Positions 8,112 through 16,430 of a stretch of DNA of 45,817 nucleotides are shown one piece after another (the first letter of the stretch is position 1; each line of letters opens with the position of its first letter). The stretch is from DASXAQ01 sp036406615. GTDB taxonomy: Bacteria; Actinomycetota; UBA4738. A program made the translations under genes and the position numbers. The stretch covers positions 1 to 45,817 of the forward strand of contig DASXAQ010000080.1 of the NCBI GenBank assembly GCA_036406615.1. Reading direction: 5' to 3'. Below the pieces are notes generated by a model. The model saw only the letters and a list, made by a program, of their open reading frames with translations, was not told the DNA's origin and did not search any database.

Positions 8112-8894
8112 ATGCCCGAGCTGACTCGCCCGGACGGCTGCCGCCTCAACTACGAGGTGCACGGGTCACCCGCTGCCACCGCGTTGCTGTTGCTGGAGGG
8201 CTCGGGCGGCGACATCCCAGGGTGGCGGCGCAACATCCCGCACCTGTCCGCGCGCCATCTGGTGATCGCGCTGGACTCGCGCGGCAACGGGCTGTCCGAC
8301 GCGCCGGACGCCCCGATGACCATGGCGACGTTCGTCGACGACGCCCTCGCGGTCGTCGAGGCCGTGACGGGAGACCGCCCCCACGTGTACGGACAGTCGT
8401 TCGGCGGCATGGTCGCGCTGGAGTTGGCGTTGACGCACCCGGATCGCGTGCGGTCGATCGTGCTGGCGGCCACGCATGCCGGCTCCGCCAGGGCATCCCG
8501 GCCGGGACGCGACGCGAACGTTCCGAAGGGCAAGCGCTACCTGGCGCTGTACTCGGAGGCGTTCGCACGTGAGCACCCCGAGCACGTGGCGGATGACCTG
8601 CGAGTCGGTGCGCAACAGCCGCAGGCGCCGCACGCCGGCCGCCGACAGTGGGAGGCGATGCGGGCGTGGGACCGCTGGGACGACCTGGGGCGGGTTCGCG
8701 TGCCGACGCTCGTCCTGCACGGCACCGAGGACCGCGTCGTGGCCGTGGAGAACGCGCGCCGGCTCAGCGCGGCCATCCCCGGCGCTCGCCTGGCGCTGCT
8801 GGATGGCGCCGGCCACGTCTACCATTCGGAGCGAGCCGACGAAGCCGACCGCGTGGTGTTGGCGTTCCTGGACGAGGTGGAGGAGGCCGCGTGA
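8112..8894 (+). CDS. alpha/beta hydrolase
   Basis: The product is 260 residues. It has the nucleophile elbow GQSFGG with Ser96, a probable acid Asp207 (HGTEDRVV) and His235 (DGAGHVYHSE), in canonical order. The block ALDSRGNGLSD matches the strand 4 / loop region of the fold. The substrate is unknown. Placed after a monooxygenase and a flavin reductase it could open a lactone, ester or ring-cleavage product. It starts at ATG 22 bp after the reductase stop with no good Shine-Dalgarno, and its TGA overlaps the GTG of the next gene (GTGA), implying translational coupling. Confidence 0.9.
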   Translation: MPELTRPDGCRLNYEVHGSPAATALLLLEGSGGDIPGWRRNIPHLSARHLVIALDSRGNGLSDAPDAPMTMATFVDDALAVVEAVTGDRPHVYGQSFGGMVALELALTHPDRVRSIVLAATHAGSARASRPGRDANVPKGKRYLALYSEAFAREHPEHVADDLRVGAQQPQAPHAGRRQWEAMRAWDRWDDLGRVRVPTLVLHGTEDRVVAVENARRLSAAIPGARLALLDGAGHVYHSERADEADRVVLAFLDEVEEAA

Positions 8895-9802
8895 GCGACG
8901 CGCCCGACGAGGTGGTCCGCCTGGCGGAGGAACGCGATCGCGCCCGGCAGGCGAAGGACTACGCCGCCGCCGACGAGCTTCGCGCGCGGATCCGGGATGC
9001 CGGGTTCGAGATCACCGACTCGCCGTCGGGGTTCGAGCTGTCGCCGATCGAAGCGGCTCCGCCGAAGCCGCCCGTGCGGCTGTCCCCCTCGGATGTGGAG
9101 AGCGTGCTGGACCAACCGGCGGCGTTCGACGCGACGGTGCAGTGGATCGCGCAGGGCTGGCCCGAGGACATCCTTCGCGGGATCGAATCGTTCGACCGGC
9201 ACGCCGAGGGGAGAAGTCTGCAGCACGTGGTCGTGGACGCGCTGGAGGACGTCGAGGCCGCGTGGCCCGATGGCGCGGACGTGGTGCGGCTGAATCCGTC
9301 GACCGGGTGGGCCGCAGCGCGCAATGCCGGGCTGACCCGATCGCTCGGCCGGATCGTCGTCGTGGTCGACGGGTCGGTGGAGGCGCAGGGCGACGTGATC
9401 GGTCCGCTGGCCGAGGCGCTCACAGATGACCAGATCGGCGTGACCGGCCCGTTCGGGATCATCACCGAGGAGCTGCATCACTTCCACGAGTCGTCCGGTC
9501 CGGACGTGGACGCGATCGAGGGCTACGTGATGGCCGTCCGCCGCGATCTGTTGAAAGAGGGCCTGCGGTTCGACGAGAAGTTCAAGTTCTACCGGACGGC
9601 CGACATCGAGCTCTCGTTCCAGGTCAAGTCGCGCGGGCTGCGCGCCGTCGTCACGCCCGTGCCGGTCGGGCGCCACGAGCACCGCATGTGGTCGAACACG
9701 CCGGAGGACGAACGCGAGCGGCTGTCGAAGCGCAACTTCTACCGCTTCCTCGACCGCTGGCGCGGCCGTACCGACCTCACGGTGGCCGGGTCGTCCGAAT
9801 AG
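8891..9802 (+). CDS. GT2-like glycosyltransferase with CysS-C-terminus-like N-terminal helix pair
   Basis: The product is 303 residues. Residues 8-50 (RARQAKDYAAADELRARI, then GFEITDSPSGFEL) match the small helical domain at the very end of cysteinyl-tRNA synthetases, normally read as R..AK.(W/F)..AD.iR..L...G....DtP.G. Residues about 105-290 look like a GT-A family 2 fold: RNAGLTRSLGRIVVVVDGSV with an acidic loop near Asp160, then GYVMAVRRDLL, RFDEKFKFYRTADIELSF and a late RHEHRMW. The CysS-like piece has no catalytic domain. Its role is unknown. The GTG start overlaps the hydrolase stop by 4 bp, so it belongs to the same operon. The 30-bp gap to ftsH is convergent. Confidence 0.75.
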   Translation: MSDAPDEVVRLAEERDRARQAKDYAAADELRARIRDAGFEITDSPSGFELSPIEAAPPKPPVRLSPSDVESVLDQPAAFDATVQWIAQGWPEDILRGIESFDRHAEGRSLQHVVVDALEDVEAAWPDGADVVRLNPSTGWAAARNAGLTRSLGRIVVVVDGSVEAQGDVIGPLAEALTDDQIGVTGPFGIITEELHHFHESSGPDVDAIEGYVMAVRRDLLKEGLRFDEKFKFYRTADIELSFQVKSRGLRAVVTPVPVGRHEHRMWSNTPEDERERLSKRNFYRFLDRWRGRTDLTVAGSSE

Positions 9803-9832
9803 GCGCCCGCTTCGCGTCGGGAAGGCGGCGAG

Positions 9833-11911
9833 CTAGTCGGGGCGGGGCGGGATCTCCGTCGGCTGGGGGAGCCGGTCGCCGTTGCCAATGCCGGGCTCGA
9901 ACGGCTCCGTTTCCGTGACGCCCGCCGAGCGGATCAGGTTGGGCCCCGACGGAGTGTGCCGCTTGCCGTTGCCCTCGAGGGCGCGGCGCTCGGCGGTCTC
10001 CTTCTGCAGATCCTGCTTCGAGGGAATGGGCGCGTCGCCGTCGACGTACTTGCGAAGGTCCGTGCCTTCGATGACCTCGCGCTCGATGAGCACCTCGGCC
10101 AGGCGATCCAGCAGGTCGCGCTCGTTCTTCAGGATGGCCACCGCGCGGTCGTGGGCCTCGTTCACCAGCCGGCCGACCTCCTGGTCGACGAGCCGGGCCG
10201 TCTCGGCCGACATCTGCGGCTGCTCCGGGAAGAAGAAGCCGTTGCCGCCCCGCCCGCTCGGGGAGAACGACAGCGGACCGATGGCCGGGCTCATTCCGTA
10301 GTCGATCACCATGGCGCGCGCGATCTCGGTGGCCTGTTGCAGGTCGTTCTGAGCGCCGGTGGAGATCTCACCGAACACGATCTCCTCGGCTGAGCGGCCG
10401 CCCAGCGCGAACGCCAGCCGGTCCTTCAATTCGGGCTCGGTGAGCAGGTAGCGGTCCTCGAGCGGGCGCACCATCGTGATGCCGAGCGCGGCGGCGCCGC
10501 GCGGGATGATCGTGACGCGGTGCACCGGGTCGATGTTGTCGCAGCGCAGCGCCACCAGCGCGTGGCCCATCTCGTGGCTCGCGACGCGAACCTTCTCCTT
10601 CTCCGACATCACGCGGCTCTTGCGCTCCAGCCCGGCCACCGTGCGGTCGATCGCCTCCTCGAGCTCCGCCATGCCGACCGCGTCCTTCTCGCGTCGCGCC
10701 GCCAACAGCGCCGCCTCGTTCACGACGTTCGCCAGATCGGCGCCAGTGAAGCCGGGTGTACGGGACGCCAGCACCCGGAGGTCGACGGTCGGATCCATCG
10801 CCACGCCTCGCGTGTGGACCTTCAGGATCGAGTCGCGGCCCTTGAGGTCCGGTCGGTCCACGACCACCTGCCGATCGAACCGGCCCGGCCGGACCAGGGC
10901 CGGATCCAGGACGTCGGAGCGGTTGGTGGCGGCCATGATGATCACGCCCTTGGACGAGTCGAAGCCGTCCATCTCCACCAGCAGCTGATTCAGCGTCTGC
11001 TCGCGCTCGTCGTGGGAGCCGAGCGACCCGCCGAGTGCTCCGGCGCGCGACTTGCCGATGGTGTCCAGCTCGTCCAGGAACACCAGGCACGGCGCCTTCT
11101 CCTTCGCCTGGCTGAACAGCTCGCGCACGCGCGCGGCGCCGAGGCCGACGAACATCTCGACGAACTCCGAGCCCGACATGAAGAAGAACGGCACGCCGGC
11201 CTCGCCGGCGACCGCACGCGCGAGCAACGTCTTACCGCACCCGGGAGGACCGAGCAGCAGCACGCCCTTCGGGATCCGGCCGCCGAGGCGCTGGTACTTC
11301 TTCGGATTCTTCAGGAACTCGACGATCTCCTCGAGCTCCTCGACCGCTTCGTCGACGCCGGCCACGTCGGAGAACGTGGTCTTCATCTCCTTGCGGTCGT
11401 AGATCTTGATCTTGTTCTTGCCCAGGTTGAGCGCCGCCGCGCCTCCCGTGCCCATGCGCCGGAACAGGAACACCCACAGGCCGATCAGCAGCAGCGCGTA
11501 CAGCCCGAAGTTGATGATCAGCCCCGTCAGGGCGCTGGGCTGCGATGCGGTCGTCGGGATGCCCTTCGCGTGGAGCTCGTTCACGAGGTCCTGCGTCTGG
11601 TAGTTCGTGGGGAGCGTTGCGGTCAGGTCCTGGCCGGCGGTCGTCGTCCAATCCACGGACGTCGGCGTGATCTGCACCTTCTCCACCTTGTTCTGGTCCA
11701 CCTGGGTGAAGAAGGTGCTGAGCGGCGTCGACGTTCGATGCGAGTTCAACGACGACTGCACGAACCACAGGATCGCGACCGCGATCAGCAGATACAGCAG
11801 CAGCGACACGCGCCACGGGCTTCGCTGTCCCTGCCCGCTGCCGCTGCCGCCTCCTCCGCCGAAATCGAACCCCTGCCAGCGGCCTTTTCGTCCATTTCCG
11901 TCGTCAGCCAT
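9833..11911 (-). CDS. ftsH: FtsH membrane-bound AAA+ zinc metalloprotease
   Basis: The product is 692 residues. After a Gly-rich cytoplasmic start come a first membrane helix (about 33-53), an extracytoplasmic domain and a second helix (about 128-150). The AAA+ module has Walker A GPPGCGKT (221-228), Walker B FLDELD (279-284) and VRPGRFDRQ of the second region of homology. The zinc site is HEMGH (446-450). It degrades misfolded membrane and short-lived regulatory proteins. The charged C-terminal tail is typical. ATG has GAGG 4 nt upstream. The gene diverges from sigR across a 215-bp region that carries a 10-bp direct repeat near its start. Confidence 0.97.
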   Translation of the reverse strand: MADDGNGRKGRWQGFDFGGGGGSGSGQGQRSPWRVSLLLYLLIAVAILWFVQSSLNSHRTSTPLSTFFTQVDQNKVEKVQITPTSVDWTTTAGQDLTATLPTNYQTQDLVNELHAKGIPTTASQPSALTGLIINFGLYALLLIGLWVFLFRRMGTGGAAALNLGKNKIKIYDRKEMKTTFSDVAGVDEAVEELEEIVEFLKNPKKYQRLGGRIPKGVLLLGPPGCGKTLLARAVAGEAGVPFFFMSGSEFVEMFVGLGAARVRELFSQAKEKAPCLVFLDELDTIGKSRAGALGGSLGSHDEREQTLNQLLVEMDGFDSSKGVIIMAATNRSDVLDPALVRPGRFDRQVVVDRPDLKGRDSILKVHTRGVAMDPTVDLRVLASRTPGFTGADLANVVNEAALLAARREKDAVGMAELEEAIDRTVAGLERKSRVMSEKEKVRVASHEMGHALVALRCDNIDPVHRVTIIPRGAAALGITMVRPLEDRYLLTEPELKDRLAFALGGRSAEEIVFGEISTGAQNDLQQATEIARAMVIDYGMSPAIGPLSFSPSGRGGNGFFFPEQPQMSAETARLVDQEVGRLVNEAHDRAVAILKNERDLLDRLAEVLIEREVIEGTDLRKYVDGDAPIPSKQDLQKETAERRALEGNGKRHTPSGPNLIRSAGVTETEPFEPGIGNGDRLPQPTEIPPRPD

Positions 11912-11928
11912 GGTGCCTCATTTGGTAT

Positions 11929-11952
11929 GTCGAATCTCGAAGGTCGAATCTC
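11929..11952 (-). repeat. 10-bp direct repeat in the ftsH upstream region
   Basis: On the minus strand GAGATTCGAC occurs twice, separated by CTTC, ending 17 nt before the ftsH ATG. It lies just downstream of the proposed -10 and so may be an operator. Confidence 0.6.
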
Positions 11953-11954
11953 TT

Positions 11955-11960
11955 ACGCTA
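11955..11960 (-). promoter_or_regulatory. candidate ftsH -10 element TAGCGT
   Basis: TAGCGT on the minus strand lies 43 nt before the ftsH start. No convincing -35 was found. Transcription from it would start within or beside the direct repeat. Confidence 0.35.
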
Positions 11961-12087
11961 CATCTTCCCACCGCTCTGCTGGAAGTTTTGAGGCCCATCC
12001 AGGGGATTTCCACATCGGCGCGAAACGCGAGGTCACGAACCTCGTGGGTGCCTCCCGATCCCGCGCGTGGCCTTCGTCGTCAGCGAG

Positions 12088-12093
12088 TACGAT
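12088..12093 (+). promoter_or_regulatory. candidate sigR -10 element TACGAT
   Basis: TACGAT lies 33 nt before the proposed GTG of the sigma factor, with GGGAGG between them. I looked for a SigR-type autoregulatory promoter (GGAAT, about 18 nt, GTT) in 11912-12126 and did not find a good match. Confidence 0.35.
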
Positions 12094-12126
12094 TGCCGCC
12101 ACCGCGAGAGGGAGGCGTCCGGCCGA

Positions 12127-12747
12127 GTGAGCCAGCATCAGACGCGACCGTTGGCCGGCGAGGCCGGATCGGGTGAGGCGCAGCGTCAGCCCGCCGACCT
12201 CGAAGCCCGCTTCGAGACCGAAGCGCTGCCGTTGCTGCCCATCCTCTACGCCTCCGCGTATCGGATGACGCGCAACGCGGCGGACGCCGAGGACCTGGTG
12301 CAGGAGACGTTCCTTCGCGCCTACCGGGGGTTCCATCAGTTCGAGCCCGGCACCAACCTCAAGGCGTGGCTGTACCGGATCCTGACGAACACGTTCATCA
12401 ATTCGTATCGCAAGAAGCAACGCGAGCCGCAGACGATCTCCGACGACGAGGTCGAGGACTGGTACCTGTATTCGAAGATGGCCGAACGCGGCGCGGAGCC
12501 GTCGGCCGAGACCTCGGTCATCGAGTCGCTGCCCGACGAGGACGTGCAGGCCGCGCTGAACGGGCTGCCCGACCAGTTCCGCATCGCCGTCATGCTTGCG
12601 GATGTCGACGGCTTCAGCTACAAGGAGATCGCTGAGATCACCGAGGTGCCCATCGGGACCGTGATGTCTCGCCTGCACCGGGGAAGAAAGGCCCTGGAGA
12701 AGGCGTTGTGGGACAAGGTCAAGGAGCGGGGACTTGTCCGAGATTAG
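12127..12747 (+). CDS. sigR: ECF RNA polymerase sigma factor, SigR/SigH type (ECF12-like)
   Basis: The product is 206 residues. Region 2 contains YRMTRNAADAEDLVQETFLR and the helix NTFINSYRKKQREP. Region 4 contains LPDQFRIAVMLADVDGFSY and the recognition helix IGTVMSRLHRGRKAL. This is the signature of the SigR (Streptomyces) / SigH (mycobacteria) group that switches on thioredoxin, mycothiol and protease genes upon disulfide stress. An overlapping ZAS anti-sigma gene confirms the assignment. The GTG at 12127 is chosen over the upstream start at 12067 because the extra residues look non-coding. GAGGGAGG precedes it with a long, 11-nt, spacing. Confidence 0.93.
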   Translation: MSQHQTRPLAGEAGSGEAQRQPADLEARFETEALPLLPILYASAYRMTRNAADAEDLVQETFLRAYRGFHQFEPGTNLKAWLYRILTNTFINSYRKKQREPQTISDDEVEDWYLYSKMAERGAEPSAETSVIESLPDEDVQAALNGLPDQFRIAVMLADVDGFSYKEIAEITEVPIGTVMSRLHRGRKALEKALWDKVKERGLVRD

Positions 12748-13009
12748 CTGCGAGGACGTTTTGCATGAGATCGAGCACCTCGTCGACGGGGAGCTCGATG
12801 CCGATCAGGCCGCCCACCTCGAGCACCACATCTCCGCGTGCGGGTCGTGCTTCGGCCACGCGGACTTCCGCCGAAAGCTGAAAGAGATCGTCCGCATCAA
12901 GTGCCAGGGCACCGATGACACCCCCGAGCACCTCCTGATGGCGGTCAGGGAGCGGCTCCACGCTGAGGGGATGGGCCAGCACCCGCCGGGGCCCCAGCCG
13001 CAGGCCTGA
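12734..13009 (+). CDS. rsrA: RsrA/RshA-type ZAS anti-sigma factor (redox-sensitive zinc protein)
   Basis: The product is 91 residues. The zinc anti-sigma motif HISACGSC gives His32, Cys36 and Cys39 (H-x3-C-x2-C), and Cys6 lies 26 residues before the His, the same spacing as Cys11-His37 in Streptomyces RsrA. An additional Cys57 is present. When reduced it should bind and silence the sigma factor; oxidation forms a disulfide, expels zinc and releases it. The TTG start at 12734 lies inside the end of sigR (14-bp overlap) with AAGGAG 7 nt upstream, so translation is coupled. Confidence 0.93.
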   Translation: MSEISCEDVLHEIEHLVDGELDADQAAHLEHHISACGSCFGHADFRRKLKEIVRIKCQGTDDTPEHLLMAVRERLHAEGMGQHPPGPQPQA

Positions 13010-13112
13010 CCGACCCTTTCTTCACATCTTTCCCGCCGGGGAACCAACCCACGGCCCTGAGTGGAACGAATAGCCTCTCGGAGGAAGGGCGCGCCCGTTC
13101 GCCCTGTCGCGC

Positions 13113-13298
13113 ATGAAGGGAAGCCGTCCCGGCAAGCTGCCCCAGGCATCGCCCACGGTCGACGGACAGCGCGTCTGCAACGCCCCCGGATGCTCCACCA
13201 AGCTCTCCATCTACAACCTCGCGGAGAAATGCTGGCAGCACGCGGACCTGTCGTTCCCGAACTACCGGGGTAAGCGGCTCGCGGACGACAAGAGCTGA
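13113..13298 (+). CDS. small Cys/His-rich (zinc-finger-like) protein of unknown function
   Basis: The product is 61 residues and basic. The central segment VCNAPGCSTKLSIYN followed by KCWQHADLSF supplies C-x4-C-x15-C-x2-H, a likely zinc site. Coding character is good and it lies between rsrA and a BldC-like gene, both transcription-related. There is no Shine-Dalgarno at normal spacing. TAGCCT at 13071-13076 could be its -10. I do not recognise a named family. It could be a small regulator or structural zinc protein. Confidence 0.7.
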   Translation: MKGSRPGKLPQASPTVDGQRVCNAPGCSTKLSIYNLAEKCWQHADLSFPNYRGKRLADDKS

Positions 13299-13415
13299 TC
13301 AGCCGCTTGGTCTGACCCGTCCGGCTCGGCGGCTTCCACGGACTCGCCGTGTGTGGTAGACCTTAAACAGACGACACCCGCCGTCGTCCGCTGCCGTAGG
13401 GGGATGGGAGACCCG

Positions 13416-13607
13416 ATGGCCGAGGACAAGGGGGACCAGTACCTCCGCACCGCCGAGGTGGCGCGCCTTCTCCACGTCTCCCCGAAGACGGTCACCCGTT
13501 GGGCCAAGGACGGGCGTCTTCCGCACTCCCGAACCCTCGGTGGCCACCGCCGGTTCCCAGCGCTCGCCATCCGGCAGGTCGCGCGGGACATGGTCGAGTC
13601 GGTGTAG
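13416..13607 (+). CDS. BldC-like small MerR-type HTH DNA-binding protein
   Basis: The product is 63 residues, close to the 68 of Streptomyces BldC. The winged-helix core reads YLRTAEVARLLHVSPKTVTR, then WAKDGRLPHSRTLGGHRRF, the BldC/excisionase signature with the wing GGHRRF. BldC binds direct repeats head-to-tail and controls developmental timing in Streptomyces. The role here is inferred only from similarity. The ATG at 13416 with GGGAG upstream is preferred over the earlier start at 13353, whose extra 21 residues are not BldC-like. The upstream DNA contains GTAGACC and TTAAAC, which may be promoter elements. Confidence 0.9.
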   Translation: MAEDKGDQYLRTAEVARLLHVSPKTVTRWAKDGRLPHSRTLGGHRRFPALAIRQVARDMVESV

Positions 13608-13657
13608 CCCGCTCCCTGTTCGGCGAGCGCCGATATCCGCGAACCCCGCCGGTCGCG

Positions 13658-13663
13658 CATACT
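13658..13663 (+). promoter_or_regulatory. -10 element CATACT of the S51-like/nitrilase operon
   Basis: CATACT ends 7 nt before the GTG at 13671 and there is no Shine-Dalgarno, so a leaderless mRNA is likely. Confidence 0.5.
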
Positions 13664-13670
13664 GGTCGCC

Positions 13671-14402
13671 GTGACGGGGCGCTCCTACGGGTTGCTGGGG
13701 TCCGGCGAATTCGAACCGTGGTCCACACAGGTCGATCGCTGGCTGCTGGATCGCGCCGACGGCGACGGCCGCGTGCTGATCCTGCCGACGGCAAGCGCCG
13801 CGGAGGGCGACCAGGTCTTCGACGGCTGGGCCACCAAGGGCATGGAGCACTTCGCCGGCACGGGCATCCCGGCGGAGATCGTCCCGCTCAAGACGCATGA
13901 GGACGCAGAGCGTCCGGAGTTCGCGAAGGCGGCCGAGACGGCCTCGATGGTCTACTTCTCGGGCGGCAACCCCGCCTACCTCAGCTCCGTTCTTCGCGAC
14001 ACGCTGTTCTGGGAGGCCGTGCGACGCGGGCTCGACCGGGGAATGGCGTTCGCCGGCTGCAGCGCGGGCGTGGCATGCCTCGGCGAGACGGCGCCCGACA
14101 GCGCCGCGATGGAGCCGAGTGAGATCTTCGGTCACGACGGCCTCCGGCTGTTCGCCGGCTCGGACTTCGGCCCGCACTGGGATGCCCTGGACCGGTTCGT
14201 GCCGGGGCTTCGACAGCTGATCCTGGACGCAATCCCGCCGGGACGCCGGTTCCTCGGCATCGACGAGAACACCGCGATCGTGGGCGACGGCAGCGAATGG
14301 TCGGTGGTGGGATCGGGGAGCGTGCACCTGATCGAGGACGGGCGGACCGAGTCCTTCGGCCCCGGGGCGTCGTTCGTCGCGCCGCTCGACGGGACGAGTT
14401 GA
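13671..14402 (+). CDS. peptidase S51 / cyanophycinase-like type 1 glutamine amidotransferase-fold protein
   Basis: The product is 243 residues. The nucleophile elbow AGCSAGVAC carries the Ser, preceded by YFSGGNPAYL, and later comes GIDENTAIV, as in cyanophycinases and dipeptidase E relatives. These enzymes cleave Asp-containing peptides such as beta-Asp-Arg or Asp-X. No cyanophycin synthetase is visible in the window, so a general peptidase role is as likely. It starts at GTG behind a -10 at 7 nt. The nitrilase gene follows after 13 bp with its own Shine-Dalgarno, indicating an operon. Confidence 0.85.
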   Translation: MTGRSYGLLGSGEFEPWSTQVDRWLLDRADGDGRVLILPTASAAEGDQVFDGWATKGMEHFAGTGIPAEIVPLKTHEDAERPEFAKAAETASMVYFSGGNPAYLSSVLRDTLFWEAVRRGLDRGMAFAGCSAGVACLGETAPDSAAMEPSEIFGHDGLRLFAGSDFGPHWDALDRFVPGLRQLILDAIPPGRRFLGIDENTAIVGDGSEWSVVGSGSVHLIEDGRTESFGPGASFVAPLDGTS

Positions 14403-14415
14403 GGGAGACGACGGG

Positions 14416-15348
14416 ATGAAGAAGGTGACGGCCGCGGCCGTGCAGGCGACGCCGGTGTTCCTGGATCGCGAAGCCACCGTGGAGAAGACCATCGAGCTGA
14501 TCGCCGAGGCCGGGAAGAACAAGGCCGGACTGATCGTGTTTCCCGAGACGTTCATTCCCACCTACCCCGATTGGATCTGGCGGCTGCCGGCGTGGGACGA
14601 TCCTTCCGACGAGCTCTACGGGCGGCTGCTGGACAACGCGGTCGTCATCCCCAGCCCGGCCACCGAGGCGATCGGGCGCGCCGCCAAGCGCGCGAAGGCC
14701 TACGTGTCGGTCGGCGTGAACGAGCGCGAACCGAGTGGGTCGACCGTCTACAACACGCAGATCACCTTCGGCCCGGACGGGTCGATCGTCGGCACGCATC
14801 GAAAGCTGATGCCGACCGGCCCGGAACGGCTGGTCTGGGGCATGGGCGACGGGTCCGACCTGGACGTGTACGAGACGCCGTTCGGCCGCCTGGGTGGGCT
14901 CATCTGCTGGGAGAACTACATGCCGCTGGCGCGATTCGCCCTGTACGCCAAGGGGATCGACGTGTACGTGGCGCCCACGTGGGACAACGGCGACCGATGG
15001 GTGGCCACGCTGCGGCACATCGGACGCGAGGGACGGGTCCACGTGATCGGCGTCGCGACGCTGCTGCGCGGGTCGGACATCCCGGACGACGTCCCCGGCC
15101 GCGACGAGCTGTGGAAGGGCGAGGACGACTGGGCGTGCGACGGCTACTCGGCCATCGTGAGCCCGGAGGGCGAGGTGCTGGCGGGTCCGCTGGTGAAAGA
15201 GGAGGGGATCCTGTACGCCGAGCTCGACACCGACCGCGCGCGATCGATCCGCTACAAGTTCGATCCGGTCGGGCACTACTCCCGCCCCGACGTGTTCACG
15301 CTGGTGATCGACGAATCCGCCAAGCCACAGACGACGTCCCCGGGCTGA
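14416..15348 (+). CDS. nitrilase-superfamily carbon-nitrogen hydrolase
   Basis: The product is 310 residues. The Glu-Lys-Cys triad is present: Glu44 (VFPETFIP), Lys130 (THRKLMPT) and Cys164 (GLICWENYMP). The block HRKLMPTGPERLVWG and the length resemble true nitrilases and cyanide hydratase-like branch 1 enzymes, which convert nitriles to acids and ammonia; an amidase function remains possible. Shine-Dalgarno GAGGGAG lies 9 nt before the ATG. It is co-transcribed with the S51-like peptidase gene. Confidence 0.9.
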   Translation: MKKVTAAAVQATPVFLDREATVEKTIELIAEAGKNKAGLIVFPETFIPTYPDWIWRLPAWDDPSDELYGRLLDNAVVIPSPATEAIGRAAKRAKAYVSVGVNEREPSGSTVYNTQITFGPDGSIVGTHRKLMPTGPERLVWGMGDGSDLDVYETPFGRLGGLICWENYMPLARFALYAKGIDVYVAPTWDNGDRWVATLRHIGREGRVHVIGVATLLRGSDIPDDVPGRDELWKGEDDWACDGYSAIVSPEGEVLAGPLVKEEGILYAELDTDRARSIRYKFDPVGHYSRPDVFTLVIDESAKPQTTSPG

Positions 15349-15390
15349 GCCGCGACCCTCTCAATCGCCCGTTCCGGCCTGTGGCCTTGC

Positions 15391-15396
15391 TATTCT
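15391..15396 (+). promoter_or_regulatory. extended -10 promoter (TGCTATTCT) for trpS
   Basis: TATTCT preceded by TGC forms an extended -10 at 29 nt before the ATG of trpS. No good -35 is present. The short leader carries AGGA but no Trp-codon leader peptide or T-box. Confidence 0.5.
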
Positions 15397-15424
15397 CGGC
15401 GTTCCGACCACAGGAATCGATCTC

Positions 15425-16429
15425 ATGGCCACGGTCTTCTCGGGAATCCAGCCCACGGGCGAAGTGCATCTGGGCAACTACCTCGGTGCGCTTCGTCGCT
15501 TCGTCGTGGCCCAGGACGTCGATGACTGCATCTTCTGCATCGTCGACCTGCACGCGCTGACCGAGAACCTGCCCGACCCGGAGGAGCTGCGCGCCAAGAC
15601 GCTCGACCTGGCGGCGATCTACCTGGCGGCGGGGATCGACCCCGGGCGCTCGACGCTGTTCGTTCAGTCGCAGGTGCACGAGCACGCCGAGCTCGCTTGG
15701 ATTCTCAACAACTTCACGGCGTTCGGCGAGCTGCGCAGGATGACGCAGTTCAAGGACAAGTCGGGGAAGCGGGGCGAAGGGTTCGTCTCGGCCGGGCTGT
15801 TCGACTACCCGGTCCTGATGGCGGCCGACATCCTGCTGTACCAGACGGATCGCGTGCCGGTCGGCGACGACCAGCGACAGCATCTGGAGCTGTCGCGCGA
15901 CATCGCGGAGCGGTTCAACGCGCGCTTCCCCGGCACGTTCGTCGTCCCGGACGCGGACATCCCACCGGCCGAGGGCGGCGCGCGAATCATGGACTTCCAG
16001 GATCCGGAATCGAAGATGTCGAAGTCCTCCGACTCGCCGCAGGGCACGATCGGGGTGACGGATCCACCGGAAGTGTTGCGGCGCAAGGTGAAAACGGCGG
16101 TCACCGACTCGGGCCGGGACATCGTGGCTCGCCAGGACAAGCCCGCGATCACGAACCTGCTCACCGTGTACTCGCTGCTGGCGGGCCGGTCGATCGGCGA
16201 TCTCGAGCGCGAGTACACGGGCCGCGGCTACGGTGACCTGAAGGATGGACTGGCCGAAGCGATGATCGAAGGCCTGCGACCGCTGCAGGAGCGCCATCGT
16301 GAGCTGGTGGCGGATCCCGGCGAGTTGACGCGCATCCTCGAGGTTGGCGCGGAGAAGGCGCGCGCCATCGCGGCCAAGACCCTGGCCACCGTCTACGAGA
16401 AGCTCGGGTTCCTGCCCGGCACCGGGTAG
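15425..16429 (+). CDS. trpS: tryptophanyl-tRNA synthetase
   Basis: The product is 334 residues, normal for bacterial TrpS. It has the HIGH-type motif HLGN (15-18) in IQPTGEVHLGNYLG, the KMSKS motif at 197-201 and the typical VPVGDDQRQHLELSRDIA block. It charges tRNA-Trp in the cytoplasm. The ATG has AGGA 9 nt upstream. The next gene starts one base after its stop and probably reads through from it. Confidence 0.98.
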   Translation: MATVFSGIQPTGEVHLGNYLGALRRFVVAQDVDDCIFCIVDLHALTENLPDPEELRAKTLDLAAIYLAAGIDPGRSTLFVQSQVHEHAELAWILNNFTAFGELRRMTQFKDKSGKRGEGFVSAGLFDYPVLMAADILLYQTDRVPVGDDQRQHLELSRDIAERFNARFPGTFVVPDADIPPAEGGARIMDFQDPESKMSKSSDSPQGTIGVTDPPEVLRRKVKTAVTDSGRDIVARQDKPAITNLLTVYSLLAGRSIGDLEREYTGRGYGDLKDGLAEAMIEGLRPLQERHRELVADPGELTRILEVGAEKARAIAAKTLATVYEKLGFLPGTG

Positions 16430-16430
16430 C

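Noticed and set aside
11912..12126. SigR autoregulated promoter upstream of sigR
   Set aside because: No GGAAT with GTT at about 18 nt was found on the plus strand; only a housekeeping-like TACGAT.
15349..15424. Trp attenuator before trpS
   Set aside because: The 76-nt leader has no short ORF with Trp codons and no paired hairpins.
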